A stretch of 52,298 nt of DNA from the NCBI GenBank assembly GCA_964622375.1, contig CAZUQA010000007.1:1-52298 (forward strand). Direction: 5' to 3'. The DNA is from CAZUQA01 sp964622375. Lineage in GTDB: Bacteria > Bacillota_I > Bacilli_A > Erysipelotrichales > Erysipelotrichaceae. Below the pieces are notes generated by a model that was not told where the DNA came from, did no database searches, and saw only the letters and a list, made by a program, of their open reading frames with translations. Of this stretch, positions 8,426 through 17,010 are shown piece by piece. The position numbers were made by a program, and so were the translations under genes. Every line of letters starts with the position of its first letter. Positions within the stretch are counted from its first letter, which is position 1.

Positions 8426-8779
8426 ATGAATATATTAAAGGATTTTTATCAAATAACACTCTGTATTTTACCGGCAGTTGCCATAGTATTGTTGGTTTTG
8501 TTGATTTTCAGTGTAATTAAGCTCAACAAAATATTAGGAAATGCCAATACCACAGTTGTCAAAGTCAATGATACAATTGAAGAACTCCAAAAACCCATTG
8601 CGACAGCAGTGAAAATTTCCGGTGGAATTGATGCGGCGTATAGTTACAGTGAAAAGGCCATGAAGGGCTTAGGCCTGAAAATAGTTGAGATGATAAACTA
8701 CCTCAAGCATTTGCTTGGAAGTAGTTTAAATAAAGGTGAAATCAAGGAGGAAAAGAAGAATGCCAAAAGCAAAAAATGA
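8426..8779 (+). CDS. DUF948-type membrane protein, YtxG-like
   Basis: 117 residues. One N-terminal membrane segment (about 10-34, ITLCILPAVAIVLLVLLIFSVIKL) is followed by an amphipathic helix with the DUF948-like pattern KVNDTIEELQKPI and a lysine-rich tail. The family has no firm biochemical role; YtxG of Bacillus lies beside ytxH, ccpA and murC, the same neighbours as here. The last 20 nt overlap the start of the next gene, so the pair is translationally coupled. Confidence 0.65.
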   Translation: MNILKDFYQITLCILPAVAIVLLVLLIFSVIKLNKILGNANTTVVKVNDTIEELQKPIATAVKISGGIDAAYSYSEKAMKGLGLKIVEMINYLKHLLGSSLNKGEIKEEKKNAKSKK

Positions 8780-9440
8780 TAAGAAAGAGAAAGTAGCAGT
8801 AGAGATTGAAGTTGAAGACAGTGAAGAAGAAAAAGGTAAAGAAGATAGTCCCGAAAAGAAAAGTGTTATCGACGAAATAAAAAAAGTAACTACAGACTTT
8901 GTAAACGCTTCAGTAACATTTATCAATGAAAAAGTTGAAAACATCAAGGACGAAGAAAAACGCAAAGCTTTTATTGAGCAGAGCAAGAAAAACATCGACA
9001 ATGTTGTAGCTGAGAGCAAGAAACAGATTGAGAAAGTCAGAACCAATGAAAATGTTATCGCTGCCGTAGAGAAAACCAAAGAAGTATCGAAAGCTGCTTT
9101 TGAAAAAATCGTTGAAGTAGGTAAAGAAGTTACCAAGAAAGAAAATATTAAAAAAGCTGCGGATACTGTTGTTCAAGGGGCGCAAACAGTCTATGACAAA
9201 TCCAAAGAAGCTATTCAAAAAGGTTTAGAAAAACATCCAGACTTAATTCCAAATATGAAAAGCGCCGGTAAGTCAGCGGTGGACAAGACTAAATCGTTTG
9301 TTGGAAACTTGACAAAAAAGAAAGAAAAACCGGTAACTGAAGAAGAACCCAAAGAGTGCGAAATGGAAGTAGAGGCTTGTCCTTTAACCGAAGCTCAAGC
9401 AGGGGAAACTGCAGAAACTGAAACTGTTGAAAAGAAATAG
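8760..9440 (+). CDS. YtxH-like charged helical protein
   Basis: 226 residues from ATG 8760, selected because an AAGGAGG Shine-Dalgarno lies 9 nt upstream; an in-frame ATG at 8736 lacks one. The sequence is nearly all charged amphipathic helix, with repeated KK-x-VxxAxK-type units between residues 45 and 190, resembling YtxH/LEA/apolipoprotein-like proteins, and a Glu-rich C-terminus with two cysteines. No membrane segment is seen. It sits between the YtxG-like gene and the CcpA-like gene. Exact function unknown; envelope or stress association is only an inference. Confidence 0.6.
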   Translation: MPKAKNDKKEKVAVEIEVEDSEEEKGKEDSPEKKSVIDEIKKVTTDFVNASVTFINEKVENIKDEEKRKAFIEQSKKNIDNVVAESKKQIEKVRTNENVIAAVEKTKEVSKAAFEKIVEVGKEVTKKENIKKAADTVVQGAQTVYDKSKEAIQKGLEKHPDLIPNMKSAGKSAVDKTKSFVGNLTKKKEKPVTEEEPKECEMEVEACPLTEAQAGETAETETVEKK

Positions 9441-9445
9441 GCTGG

Positions 9446-10438
9446 ATGAAGCGAGTCACGATTTATGAAGTTGCCAAAGAAGCCGGAGTTTCTTTGGCAA
9501 CAGTTTCCCGGGTTATCAATGGCTCTCATTTAGTCAAGGAAGAGACACGAACAAAAGTACAACAAGCGATTGAAGCCTTAGGTTATCGGCCTAATGCCAT
9601 TGCTCAGGGTTTGGCATTAGCCAAGACCACGACTATCGCTCTAGTAGTGCCGGATGCCAGCTTTACCTATATCGGTCAAGTTATCAACGGCTTGATTGAT
9701 GTCGCCAAAATCTATCGTTATAATGTGGTTTTGCATACTACCAGTGAAGGTTTAAGTGAAATGAATGAAATAATCGAAAACATTCTCTCTTCACATGTTG
9801 ATGGTGTAATAATTTATAACGATCGTTTCGTGCATGATGAACTAGCTACTTTAAGGAAATATGCTATCCCCATCGTCATAATCGGTAATCGCATTAACGA
9901 AGAAAATATAGGCTCGGTATTTGTTGATATCAGTAATGCGATTTATGAATTAGTAAAGAGTTATTTGGACAAAGGGGTCCAGGATATTGCTATCCTCGAA
10001 GACCGTAAGCATCGGCGTTCAATTGAAAAGCTGATATTAGGAGCTAAAGCGGCATTTAAGGAAAAGGGCAAAGACTTCAATAAGCTGATTGAGATTTCCA
10101 GCGAATACCGCACCTCTTATGCTTTTTTATCAAACTACTTTAAAGAACACAAAGCTGATAAATTGTTAATCTGTTATCGGGATTCACACGCGCTGGCGGC
10201 ACTAAATGCCGCTCAAGAAAACGGGCTAAGAGTTCCGGATGATTTGGAGATTGTTTGTTTATTGGATACTAAGTATAATATTATGGTACGGCCTATGCTA
10301 TCGTGCTTCGCTATTCCCTCTTACGACTTGGGAGCGGTAGCTATGCGCTTGATGACTAAGATGTTAAGTAGTGACAGTAGCTTTGAAAAAGAGATTGAAT
10401 TGAGTTATTTGTATACTCCAAGACAATCCACAAAATAA
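9446..10438 (+). CDS. ccpA: LacI-family regulator, CcpA-like
   Basis: 330 residues. The N-terminal helix-turn-helix and hinge VTIYEVAKEAGVSLATVSRV and ALGYRPNAIAQGLA closely resemble CcpA, as does TTTIALVVPDASFTYIGQVINGLIDVAKIYRYNVVLHT at the start of the sugar-binding-type core. CcpA binds HPr phosphorylated on Ser46 and acts on cre sites to control carbon metabolism. The gene lies next to tyrS and YtxGH-like genes as in Bacillus, which supports CcpA over another LacI member. It starts 5 nt after the previous stop without a strong Shine-Dalgarno. Confidence 0.75.
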   Translation: MKRVTIYEVAKEAGVSLATVSRVINGSHLVKEETRTKVQQAIEALGYRPNAIAQGLALAKTTTIALVVPDASFTYIGQVINGLIDVAKIYRYNVVLHTTSEGLSEMNEIIENILSSHVDGVIIYNDRFVHDELATLRKYAIPIVIIGNRINEENIGSVFVDISNAIYELVKSYLDKGVQDIAILEDRKHRRSIEKLILGAKAAFKEKGKDFNKLIEISSEYRTSYAFLSNYFKEHKADKLLICYRDSHALAALNAAQENGLRVPDDLEIVCLLDTKYNIMVRPMLSCFAIPSYDLGAVAMRLMTKMLSSDSSFEKEIELSYLYTPRQSTK

Positions 10439-10440
10439 AC

Positions 10441-10608
10441 ATTGCGAAGAAATAGTAAACTCAGCGTTGGTTTTAAGAGATGTCGTGGTTGCTGCAAACG
10501 ACAAACCGCCTTAGTTGAATACAGCTTCAAGTTTAAACGTAACTTGGCGTTAACAAGATTTACTTAGCAGGTGGTAGAACCTTCGGGTCCTGGTAAACCA
10601 CCTTTTTT
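10441..10608 (+). promoter_or_regulatory. T-box riboswitch, tRNA-Tyr specific
   Basis: Leader of tyrS. Stem I has the AGTA loop-E half (near 10454) and, on its 3' side, GAA followed by the specifier TAC (10520-10522), a tyrosine codon. The T-box GGTGGTAGAACC begins at 10570; its TGGT can pair with ACCA of tRNA-Tyr, whose discriminator is A. The GGTGGT (10570-10575) / ACCACC (10597-10602) stem followed by TTTTTT is the terminator. Uncharged tRNA-Tyr should favour the antiterminator and turn tyrS on. Confidence 0.92.
10534..10558 (+). repeat. 25-nt segment identical to one in the hisS leader (copy 1)
   Basis: Runs from TAAACGTAACTTGG to GTTAACAAGA between Stem I and the antiterminator. The same 25 nt recur at 51988-52012. 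It can fold as AACG/CGTT with an 8-nt loop. Confidence 0.9.
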
Positions 10609-10623
10609 AATTGGAGGAAGATT

Positions 10624-11868
10624 ATGGATTTCTATGAAGAGCTGTGCTATCGCGGTCTAATAAAAGATGTGAGCGATGCCGAAGGTTTTAAAGAACGTTT
10701 GAAACAACCGTTGACAGTCTACTGTGGTTTTGACCCCTCAGCTGATTCCTTACATGTCGGCTCACTGCAACAGATTGTATTGTTGAAACGTTATCAAGAT
10801 CGCGGTCACAAGATTATTTTTCTTTGTGGGGGCGCTACCGGAATGATTGGTGATCCCCGACCAACCACAGAAAGAAGATTATTGACGGCTGAAGAAATCG
10901 ACTACAATGTTGCTTGTATCAAAGAACAAGTTAAGCAATTTTTTGATTTCACTAACGAAGCAATTATGGTTAATAATTATGACTGGACAGTGAATATCAA
11001 TGTCATCGATTTTTTAAGGGATTATGGGAAGTATTTCAATGTTTCTTATATGTTGAGCAAAGATGTGGTAGCCAGTCGTTTGGAGAAGGGAATTTCTTAT
11101 ACCGAATTTTCCTATGCCATACTTCAGTCGCTGGATTGGTTACATTTATATCGAGAGTATGACTGCATTGTTCAAGTCGGCGGATCGGATCAATGGGGAA
11201 ACCTGACCAGTGGTATTGAATTAATTAGGAAGGTTGAAGGAGACAAAGCCAAAGTTTATGCAGTAACTTCACCTTTGGTATCACGGAGTGATGGTAGCAA
11301 ATTCGGCAAATCCGAAGGGGCTAACATTTGGATTGACCCCCGGCAGACCAATGCTTACGAATTCTATCAATTTTGGTTGAATACTCCGGACGAAGATGTC
11401 ATTGATTATCTCAAACGTTTTTCTATGCGAGCGCCGAAGGAAATTGAAAGCTTAGCCGAGAGCCTCAGGGAAGCAGCGCATTTGCGAGCTGCCCAAAAAG
11501 CCTTAGCTGAGGAAATGACTGAGATGGTTCATGGGGCGGAAGGTTTAGTGTTAGCAAAAAAGATCAGTGAAACATTGTTTGGCGGCGACTTTGAAATCTT
11601 ATCACGCGAAGAATTGCAGATTGCTTTACACGGCATGAAAGAATTTGAATTGGCAGAAACGATGAATGTTGTCGATCTATTAGTTGCCGCTGAAATCGCC
11701 AGCAGTAAACGAGAAGCCAGAGAGTGGTTAAACCAGGGCAGTATTACAATAAATGGCAAAAAAGTTGACAGTACAGAAGTCAAAGTTGGTAAGGATTCAG
11801 CGTTTTACCAAGAGTACACGATAATCCGGCGCGGTAAGAAAAACTACTATGTCATCAAACATCGGTAA
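10624..11868 (+). CDS. tyrS: Tyrosyl-tRNA synthetase
   Basis: 414-residue class I synthetase. The HIGH-type motif is HVGS at 44-47, the KMSKS-type motif is KFGKS near 227-231, and the tyrosine-binding QVGGSDQWGN is at about 181-190. A C-terminal S4 RNA-binding domain covers about 345-410 (VDLLVAAEIASSKREAREWLNQG). A GGAGG site precedes the ATG. Transcription is controlled by the tRNA-Tyr T-box directly upstream. The last 20 nt overlap cutC. Confidence 0.97.
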   Translation: MDFYEELCYRGLIKDVSDAEGFKERLKQPLTVYCGFDPSADSLHVGSLQQIVLLKRYQDRGHKIIFLCGGATGMIGDPRPTTERRLLTAEEIDYNVACIKEQVKQFFDFTNEAIMVNNYDWTVNINVIDFLRDYGKYFNVSYMLSKDVVASRLEKGISYTEFSYAILQSLDWLHLYREYDCIVQVGGSDQWGNLTSGIELIRKVEGDKAKVYAVTSPLVSRSDGSKFGKSEGANIWIDPRQTNAYEFYQFWLNTPDEDVIDYLKRFSMRAPKEIESLAESLREAAHLRAAQKALAEEMTEMVHGAEGLVLAKKISETLFGGDFEILSREELQIALHGMKEFELAETMNVVDLLVAAEIASSKREAREWLNQGSITINGKKVDSTEVKVGKDSAFYQEYTIIRRGKKNYYVIKHR

Positions 11869-12601
11869 TTTGTTGTTTGAAACCTGCATTGGGCATATTG
11901 ATGATGTTGCTTTAGCGCAAAAATACGAAATCAAAAGAATAGAGTTGAATTGTGCTTTGAATCTCGGAGGTCTCACTCCCTCTTTGGCAATGGTTAAACA
12001 AGCCCGAGCGCTATATAGCGGAAAAATCATCGTGATGATTCGTTGTCGCCCCGGCGGCTTTACTTACAGCCACAAAGAAATGGCAGTACATTTTCAGGAT
12101 ATTGAAATTTTCCGCCCTTATGTAGATGGTTACGCTTTTGGTTGCTTGCGGGATAATGGTGAAATCGCCACTGAATTGCTGGGGCAGATCCGGGAAATTA
12201 CTCAAGGTAAAGAATTGGCTTTTCATCGGGCTTTTGATTTAGTAACAGATTGTGATAAAGCAATGCAGGAACTGATTATCTGTGGTGTTGATCGTGTCTT
12301 GAGTGGTGGTCTAAAAAAACTGGCCCAAGATGGCTGGCAGAATCTGCGTCACCTGCAGCAAAAATATGGTCAAAGTATCGTAATTTTGGCTGGGGGTGGG
12401 GTAAAAGCCAATAATATATTAGATCTTGCAGAAAAAACCGGCATCAAGGAATTTCATGCTTCGCTGCTTACCATGAAATATAATCGTGACAGTAAAGCTG
12501 ACTTAAGTTATGCTACCCAGGATGAGAATAACCATTATGAAGGTTTGGATGAGTCCCAACTTAGGGAAATGCTAAATGAAATCTCCGGGCATGTGGTATA
12601 A
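11849..12601 (+). CDS. cutC: CutC family protein
   Basis: 250 residues with a TIM-barrel pattern: FETCIGHIDDVALAQKYEIKRIELN near the start, LGGLTPS, MIRCRPGGFTYS, then FHRAFDLVTDCDKAMQELI and VDRVLSGG, all family signatures. CutC was named for copper homeostasis, but that role is not well supported in bacteria and the reaction is unknown. The ATG at 11849 overlaps tyrS by 20 nt; a TTG at 11870 just after the tyrS stop is an alternative. It is probably read through from the tyrS transcript. Confidence 0.85.
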   Translation: MSSNIGNLLFETCIGHIDDVALAQKYEIKRIELNCALNLGGLTPSLAMVKQARALYSGKIIVMIRCRPGGFTYSHKEMAVHFQDIEIFRPYVDGYAFGCLRDNGEIATELLGQIREITQGKELAFHRAFDLVTDCDKAMQELIICGVDRVLSGGLKKLAQDGWQNLRHLQQKYGQSIVILAGGGVKANNILDLAEKTGIKEFHASLLTMKYNRDSKADLSYATQDENNHYEGLDESQLREMLNEISGHVV

Positions 12602-12616
12602 TTGGTTGGAGGTAAT

Positions 12617-13129
12617 ATGTTAAGGAAGACACTACTGGTTGTGGCAATTGTCCTGCTGGCGGCTTGTAAACGTACGGTAATTGATGACAACAAAGCCAAC
12701 ATGCATAAGTATGAAACCTATTATCAAAGCATCTTGGATAATGACACTTTTTTAATAAAATCCGATAGTTTTTCTCTTGAGGCTGTTATGAACCAAGTAG
12801 GGGAGTTTTATCGCTTTTCTGTAATCCTTGATAATCCGAAGATTGCTATGTTTGATATTGAAATGATGGCAATAATCGATGATGGTTCAGTCAGTGTTAA
12901 TTACGAGAAAGTGATGCCGGCAAGTGGTATTTTTGACCGTTCTTATAATTTGATACCTTACCAACAGAATGAAGCAGCCGGGTTCCCCCGAGGTATTATC
13001 TTAGATGGAGTATGTGATAAACCGAAAGTTAGTTTATTGGTGTTGATTTCTTGGAGAAATGAAGATAAGAGTAAGAGTTTCAAGGAGTTTTTTCAACTGG
13101 AAGCAAATCTGGAGAATGTAAAACCTTAA
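12617..13129 (+). CDS. Predicted lipoprotein of unknown function
   Basis: 170 residues from ATG 12617, chosen because TTGGAGG lies 5-10 nt upstream; an in-frame TTG at 12602 is less likely. The signal peptide MLRKTLLVVAIVLLAAC carries a lipobox (LAAC, Cys 17). The mature part is predicted mostly beta with no motif I recognise. It lies between cutC and the flippase gene with 13-15 nt gaps, in an apparent operon with them. Confidence 0.7.
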   Translation: MLRKTLLVVAIVLLAACKRTVIDDNKANMHKYETYYQSILDNDTFLIKSDSFSLEAVMNQVGEFYRFSVILDNPKIAMFDIEMMAIIDDGSVSVNYEKVMPASGIFDRSYNLIPYQQNEAAGFPRGIILDGVCDKPKVSLLVLISWRNEDKSKSFKEFFQLEANLENVKP

Positions 13130-13142
13130 AATTGAGGGAAGT

Positions 13143-14792
13143 TTGAAAAAAGATAGAAATAAATTAATAATAACCAGTGCATTAACATCTTCTCTTGGCG
13201 TTTTTATTTCTAAACTGCTGGGGATTGTTTATGTGGTTCCTATAACCCGAATAATCGGAGAAACCGATTTAGTTTTTTATACCTACGCCTATCGGATTTA
13301 TGATTTCTTTTTAACTCTATCAATTGCCGGACTACCTTTTGCGATTTCGTTGGTTGTTTCCCGGTACTATACTTTGGAAGATTATCGAGCAGTGATTTCC
13401 GTGAAAAAAGTAGCACAATACTTAATGATATTTTTGGGAGTGCTATCCTTTGCGATTCTTCTATTTTTTGCAGGACCGATTGCCAAAATTATGAATGTCG
13501 CAGCTGATGGTGAATATCTTCGACATGTAAAGAATGTGCTATTTATCGTCTCTTTCGCCTTGTTGATAATTCCCACCCTAAGTAGCTTAAGAGGTTTTCA
13601 ACAAGGGACTAAAGAATTTGCTATTCCGGCGATTTCCATGGTTATCGAGCAAGTCGCCCGGGTAGTGTTTATGTTAGTTAGTGCGTATATCATCATTGTC
13701 GTTCTTGAAAAAGAAGCGATTTTAGCCGTTTATTGGGTAGTAGGATCGGCAGTTTTTGCCGGCTTCTGTAGTTTATTATATATGCTCATTGCCGAGAAAA
13801 AGCGTAATAAGGAATTGATAAAAAAAGCGGAGAGCCAAGCTTCCGGCAAATTAGACTGGAAGGTAGTACTAAAGGAGTTGGTTATCAACGGTCTGCCTTT
13901 TGTCCTCTCTTTTTTACTGGCTGATGCTAACAACCAAATCAATTTGCTATTTTTTAATCGAGCCATGTATAGCCGGGGCCATCCCCAAGACTATATAAAA
14001 CTAGTTGATTCCATCCTGCATTTTTCCGCTCTTAAACTTCAAGCAATTCCCCAAGTGCTGGCTGTCGGTTTTGGGATTGCCATCATACCGATTTTAACCA
14101 GTTCTTTGGTTAAGAAAGATTATAGTCTATTACGTAAACAAGCTAATGATGTTCTAAACAGTTGTAGTTACATTGCTTTACCAATTGTATTTTGTTTGGC
14201 TTACTTCAACAAAGCCTTTTATTCTGTGCTTTATGGGTATCAAAACTATTTAATTGGTGCGGAAATCTTGGTATGGACATGTATCAATGGCATTGCGAAT
14301 TCGATTTTTCCAATGCTATCTAACATTGCTATGGCTACCCGGCTTAGAAGAAAGCACATGTTGGTCTTAGTAGCGGGACTATTAGTAAAACTGGCTACGA
14401 CTTATCCCTTGATTTATGTGTTAGGTTATCCCGGAGCAATCATCTCGTCATTTTTAAGTACAGCGACGGTTTTCTTGCTTAATATGTATATAATATCGCG
14501 GACTCACAAGATTAACTTCAAAGCTTATTTCTTCAATGTTTTTAAAATGGTGTTAGCTTTGGGCAGTATGTTTGTTGTAGCCAAATTAGCGCAATTACTC
14601 GGTTTAAATTTTCATTATCAAGGGCAGCTTAGAGATTTGTTGATTTTAGCCGAGTATGGTGTTTTGACTTGTGGAACTTATCTCGTCTGTAGCTATTTTC
14701 TCAAACTGCCACAAACAATTTTTGGTTTTAATGTCCAAACAATTAAGAATTTCCTTAAAAAAGATAAAGGAAATAGAGCAACACCAGAATAA
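13143..14792 (+). CDS. MOP-superfamily flippase, MurJ/YtgP-like
   Basis: 549-residue integral membrane protein with about 14 hydrophobic segments and the polysaccharide-exporter/SpoVB pattern (TSSLGVFISKLLGIVYVVPITRIIG at the start). In Bacilli the YtgP type flips lipid II; SpoVB and O-antigen exporters are alternatives. It uses TTG 13143 with GAGGGAAG just upstream, and no better ATG is seen nearby. As the window encodes other peptidoglycan enzymes, a lipid II or related role is reasonable but inferred. Confidence 0.8.
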   Translation: MKKDRNKLIITSALTSSLGVFISKLLGIVYVVPITRIIGETDLVFYTYAYRIYDFFLTLSIAGLPFAISLVVSRYYTLEDYRAVISVKKVAQYLMIFLGVLSFAILLFFAGPIAKIMNVAADGEYLRHVKNVLFIVSFALLIIPTLSSLRGFQQGTKEFAIPAISMVIEQVARVVFMLVSAYIIIVVLEKEAILAVYWVVGSAVFAGFCSLLYMLIAEKKRNKELIKKAESQASGKLDWKVVLKELVINGLPFVLSFLLADANNQINLLFFNRAMYSRGHPQDYIKLVDSILHFSALKLQAIPQVLAVGFGIAIIPILTSSLVKKDYSLLRKQANDVLNSCSYIALPIVFCLAYFNKAFYSVLYGYQNYLIGAEILVWTCINGIANSIFPMLSNIAMATRLRRKHMLVLVAGLLVKLATTYPLIYVLGYPGAIISSFLSTATVFLLNMYIISRTHKINFKAYFFNVFKMVLALGSMFVVAKLAQLLGLNFHYQGQLRDLLILAEYGVLTCGTYLVCSYFLKLPQTIFGFNVQTIKNFLKKDKGNRATPE

Positions 14793-14854
14793 AAGAAGGC
14801 ACTATTGAACTTTGATGGCTTCTTAAAACCACCGGCGATTGAAGCTACTGTAGT

Positions 14855-14887
14855 TTTGATTGACTGGGCTTTATCAGGTATGATAAT
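14855..14887 (+). promoter_or_regulatory. Promoter of the tRNA cluster
   Basis: TTGACT (14860-14865), a 16-nt spacer, GATAAT (14882-14887); a second overlapping option is TTGATT (14855-14860) with TATGAT (14879-14884). It lies 24 nt before tRNA-Cys. Confidence 0.6.
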
Positions 14888-14910
14888 ATATTATGGCACA
14901 GTCGGAGAAC

Positions 14911-14984
14911 GGTTCCTTAGCCAAGTGGTAAGGCAACAGACTGCAACTCTGTGACCGTCGGTTCAAGTCCGACAGGAACCTCCA
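14911..14984 (+). tRNA. tRNA-Cys (GCA)
   Basis: 74 nt; acceptor GGTTCCT with AGGAACC, anticodon stem ACAGA/TCTGT around GCA, TTCAAGT T-loop, encoded CCA. First of seven tRNAs. Confidence 0.95.
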
Positions 14985-14989
14985 GTTTT

Positions 14990-15076
14990 GGGGATGTGGC
15001 GAAATAGGTAGACGCAACGGACTTAAAATCCGTTGGTGGCAACACCGTGCCGGTTCGAGTCCGGCCATCCCCACCA
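14990..15076 (+). tRNA. tRNA-Leu (TAA)
   Basis: 87-nt class II tRNA with long variable arm (TGGTGGCAACACC); acceptor GGGGATG/CATCCCC, anticodon TAA in ACGGA/TCCGT, encoded CCA. Confidence 0.95.
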
Positions 15077-15099
15077 TTTCTTTGACTTTATTTATTTTT

Positions 15100-15176
15100 G
15101 CGCCCATAGCTCAATTGGATAGAGCGCTTGACTACGGATCAAGAGGTTGCGGGTTCGACTCCTACTGGGCGCGCCA
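15100..15176 (+). tRNA. tRNA-Arg (ACG)
   Basis: 77 nt; acceptor GCGCCCA/TGGGCGC, anticodon ACG (needs A34-to-inosine editing by TadA) in CTTGA/TCAAG, G73, encoded CCA. Confidence 0.95.
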
Positions 15177-15183
15177 TGAATTT

Positions 15184-15260
15184 CGGGATGTAGCACAGCT
15201 TGGCAGTGCACTTGGTTTGGGACCAAGGGGTCGCAGGTTCAAATCCTGTCATCCCGACCA
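15184..15260 (+). tRNA. tRNA-Pro (TGG)
   Basis: 77 nt; acceptor CGGGATG/CATCCCG, anticodon TGG in CTTGG/CCAAG, encoded CCA. Confidence 0.95.
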
Positions 15261-15268
15261 ATAGAAAC

Positions 15269-15345
15269 GGCGAGATAGCTTAGTTGGCTAGAGCACTCGG
15301 TTCATACCCGGGGGGTCGTGGGTTCGAGTCCCACTCTCGCTACCA
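15269..15345 (+). tRNA. tRNA-Met (CAT), elongator
   Basis: 77 nt; acceptor GGCGAGA/TCTCGCT, anticodon CAT with TTCATAC loop, encoded CCA. The GGCG start and CTACCA end resemble the Bacillus elongator tRNA-Met. Confidence 0.88.
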
Positions 15346-15352
15346 TTTGTTT

Positions 15353-15429
15353 GGACCCTTAGCTCAGTTGGTCAGAGCTTCCGGCTCATAACCGGGTGGT
15401 CGTAGGTTCGAGTCCTACAGGGTCCACCA
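15353..15429 (+). tRNA. tRNA-Ile2 (CAT, lysidine-modified)
   Basis: 77 nt; acceptor GGACCCT/AGGGTCC, anticodon CAT in CTCATAA. The acceptor, D-arm and T-arm resemble bacterial tRNA-Ile2, whose C34 is converted to lysidine by TilS so that it reads AUA. Distinguished from Met by body sequence only, so this identity is an inference. Confidence 0.75.
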
Positions 15430-15437
15430 TTTTTTAT

Positions 15438-15528
15438 GGAGGAATACCCAAGTGGTTGAAGGGTCCGGTCTTGAAAACCGGTAGGTCGTGCAAGCGGCGC
15501 CTGGGTTCGAATCCCAGTTCCTCCGCCA
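15438..15528 (+). tRNA. tRNA-Ser (TGA)
   Basis: 91-nt class II tRNA with long variable arm; acceptor GGAGGAA/TTCCTCC, anticodon TGA in CCGGT/ACCGG, G73, encoded CCA. Its 3' end is the apparent attachment site of the element remnant that follows. Confidence 0.95.
15508..15528 (+). repeat. attL-like site: 3' end of tRNA-Ser
   Basis: CGAATCCCAGTTCCTCCGCCA, part of the T-arm and acceptor end. An imperfect copy lies at 17011-17034. Confidence 0.6.
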
Positions 15529-15578
15529 GTAACTTAAAAAGGGCATTATAACCCATTCTGATAACAAATTGATAACAT

Positions 15579-15765
15579 TTACCCCTGGTTTATATACAGA
15601 TTTTCGTTGATTTTAGTTAATTCCAGACGTTTTTTCTCTAAAATACGTATATAGACATGTTCTGTGATTGCTGAAGAGGCATGACCAGTCTTTTGGATAC
15701 CACACTTATATTGGCTCCCGCATTTATTTGGTTAGTAGCATGTGAGTTCCTTCTTCAAACTTCTA
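15579..15765 (-). pseudogene. Decayed tyrosine integrase, C-terminal part
   Basis: Reading leftward, one frame gives INAGANISVVSKRL and, after a single-nt deletion (CTGGTCAT where CTGGGTCAT is expected), continues GHASSAITEHVYIRILEKKR and ends at a TAA (15579-15581). This is the LGHxS box and the nucleophilic Tyr region of a phage-type integrase. A HML fragment just upstream belongs to the HxLRH box but is joined by another deletion. No upstream half is left. The gene is broken in at least two places and cannot make a recombinase. Confidence 0.75.
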
Positions 15766-16131
15766 ATAAAGTATTATTAACTCGTTTGTTTATAAGATTT
15801 CTCCTAAAACACTAATTGAAGGTTTGGTGCAGTTCTTTGGTGCACTTTATATTCAATGTGACAAATGGTAGTGCAAATTGTGAAACTCTATAGGGGCTCA
15901 CTATTCATTATGAACCAATAATTGACAGTCTTTATTTTTCATCCCTTTCACCAGAAAACATATTTTTTGAAATGAAATCTCCAAATTTTAATATAAAAGA
16001 GGTTTATCTACAGTCTGAGTGATAAATATTCTTTTTTTAATTTAGGAAAAATGTATTATTATGGGAATAAGAGTAATAAAGGTGCTAGAATATATTTACG
16101 GATAATTTAAGCTTTATGGAGGTGAACAGAA

Positions 16132-16347
16132 ATGTTGGTGAGTAAGGGAGAAAATCAGCTGTGTTATATATTTAACAATTTTAGTATGGTTGTTGGTATT
16201 TCGCCTATTTATGTGATTTCGAAGCCCCAAACGCTTAGCCTATCATATGCAAGTGACTTAGAAGCCCTTAGAGAAGACTATGAAAAAGTCCGCAATGACT
16301 TTAATATTGCTTTTAATAAGGTAAAGGAATTATATGACAGTGAATGA
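16132..16347 (+). CDS. Small hypothetical protein, first gene of DUF2335 cassette
   Basis: 71 residues with an excellent Shine-Dalgarno (GGAGGTGA, 16118-16125) and an extended -10-like TGCTAGAAT at 16083-16091. The first half is mildly hydrophobic, the second half (ASDLEALREDYEKVRNDFN) looks like a coiled coil. I recognise no family. It overlaps the next gene by 14 nt, so both are made together, inside the tRNA-Ser element remnant. Confidence 0.6.
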   Translation: MLVSKGENQLCYIFNNFSMVVGISPIYVISKPQTLSLSYASDLEALREDYEKVRNDFNIAFNKVKELYDSE

Positions 16348-16888
16348 TAAAAATGTAGTAAATGGAAAACAAAGAAACCTACCTGATAAGAAAAGCGTCT
16401 CAAAAAAGAGCCAAGGTTTAGATGTTGACATTGTAGATAAAATAAGGGATGAAATTGTTGAGACAGTTGTTCAAAGACTAGAGTTCCACAGTAGACCAGT
16501 GCCAAGCCCAGAAGATGTTGCAGCATATAATAAAGTAACTCCTGAGTTAGGTACAGAGTTGGCAAGAACATTAATCAAACAAAATAATCACAGAATTAAA
16601 ACTGAACAAGAACAATGTAATAGTTTTATAAAAATAAATGAAGAGCAAAGTAAGAGTTCAATAAAAATAAGTGAAACCGGACAAATATTAAATTTTATTA
16701 CTAGTATTTTCTCTCTAGTATTCGGGATTTTTGGTGTGTCAACTGATAACCAACCAATAGGATGGGCAGGCATTATTATGGCAATAATCATGAATATAAT
16801 AGCACCAATAATCAAGTATTTTACTGAGAAGGATAACAAAAAGAAAGAAGTAGATAAAGAAGATACGAAAATTGAGCAAAATAATTAG
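16334..16888 (+). CDS. DUF2335 family membrane protein
   Basis: 184 residues. After a polar N-terminus there is the family-type signature FHSRPVPSPEDVAAYNKVTPEL (about 51-72), a Gln/Lys-rich helical stretch (85-117), then two membrane segments (about 118-136 and 142-162) and a charged tail. This order, a HSGPLP-like motif, a charged helix and a membrane hairpin, is how I know DUF2335. Family members have no established function and are often found in prophages and islands. AAAGGAAT precedes ATG 16334. Codon use is more AT-rich than the core genes, consistent with transfer. Confidence 0.7.
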   Translation: MTVNDKNVVNGKQRNLPDKKSVSKKSQGLDVDIVDKIRDEIVETVVQRLEFHSRPVPSPEDVAAYNKVTPELGTELARTLIKQNNHRIKTEQEQCNSFIKINEEQSKSSIKISETGQILNFITSIFSLVFGIFGVSTDNQPIGWAGIIMAIIMNIIAPIIKYFTEKDNKKKEVDKEDTKIEQNN

Positions 16889-17010
16889 TTAGTGCCGAAA
16901 TAGGAATTACTGTTTTTGGTGTGCTTTTCTCTTCCGTCTTGTAAAAGGAAAGACAAAGTGTAAGGCTTTGTAAGAGTTTGTAGCTAATTATAAATCAATT
17001 CTAACCTATG

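Noticed and set aside
14793..14830. Terminator after the flippase gene
   Set aside because: AAGAAG/CTTCTT can pair but the loop is long and no T-run follows on the plus strand.
15082..15264. Open frame across the tRNA-Arg and tRNA-Pro genes
   Set aside because: It translates tRNA sequence; the tRNA folds are clear and there is no ribosome site.
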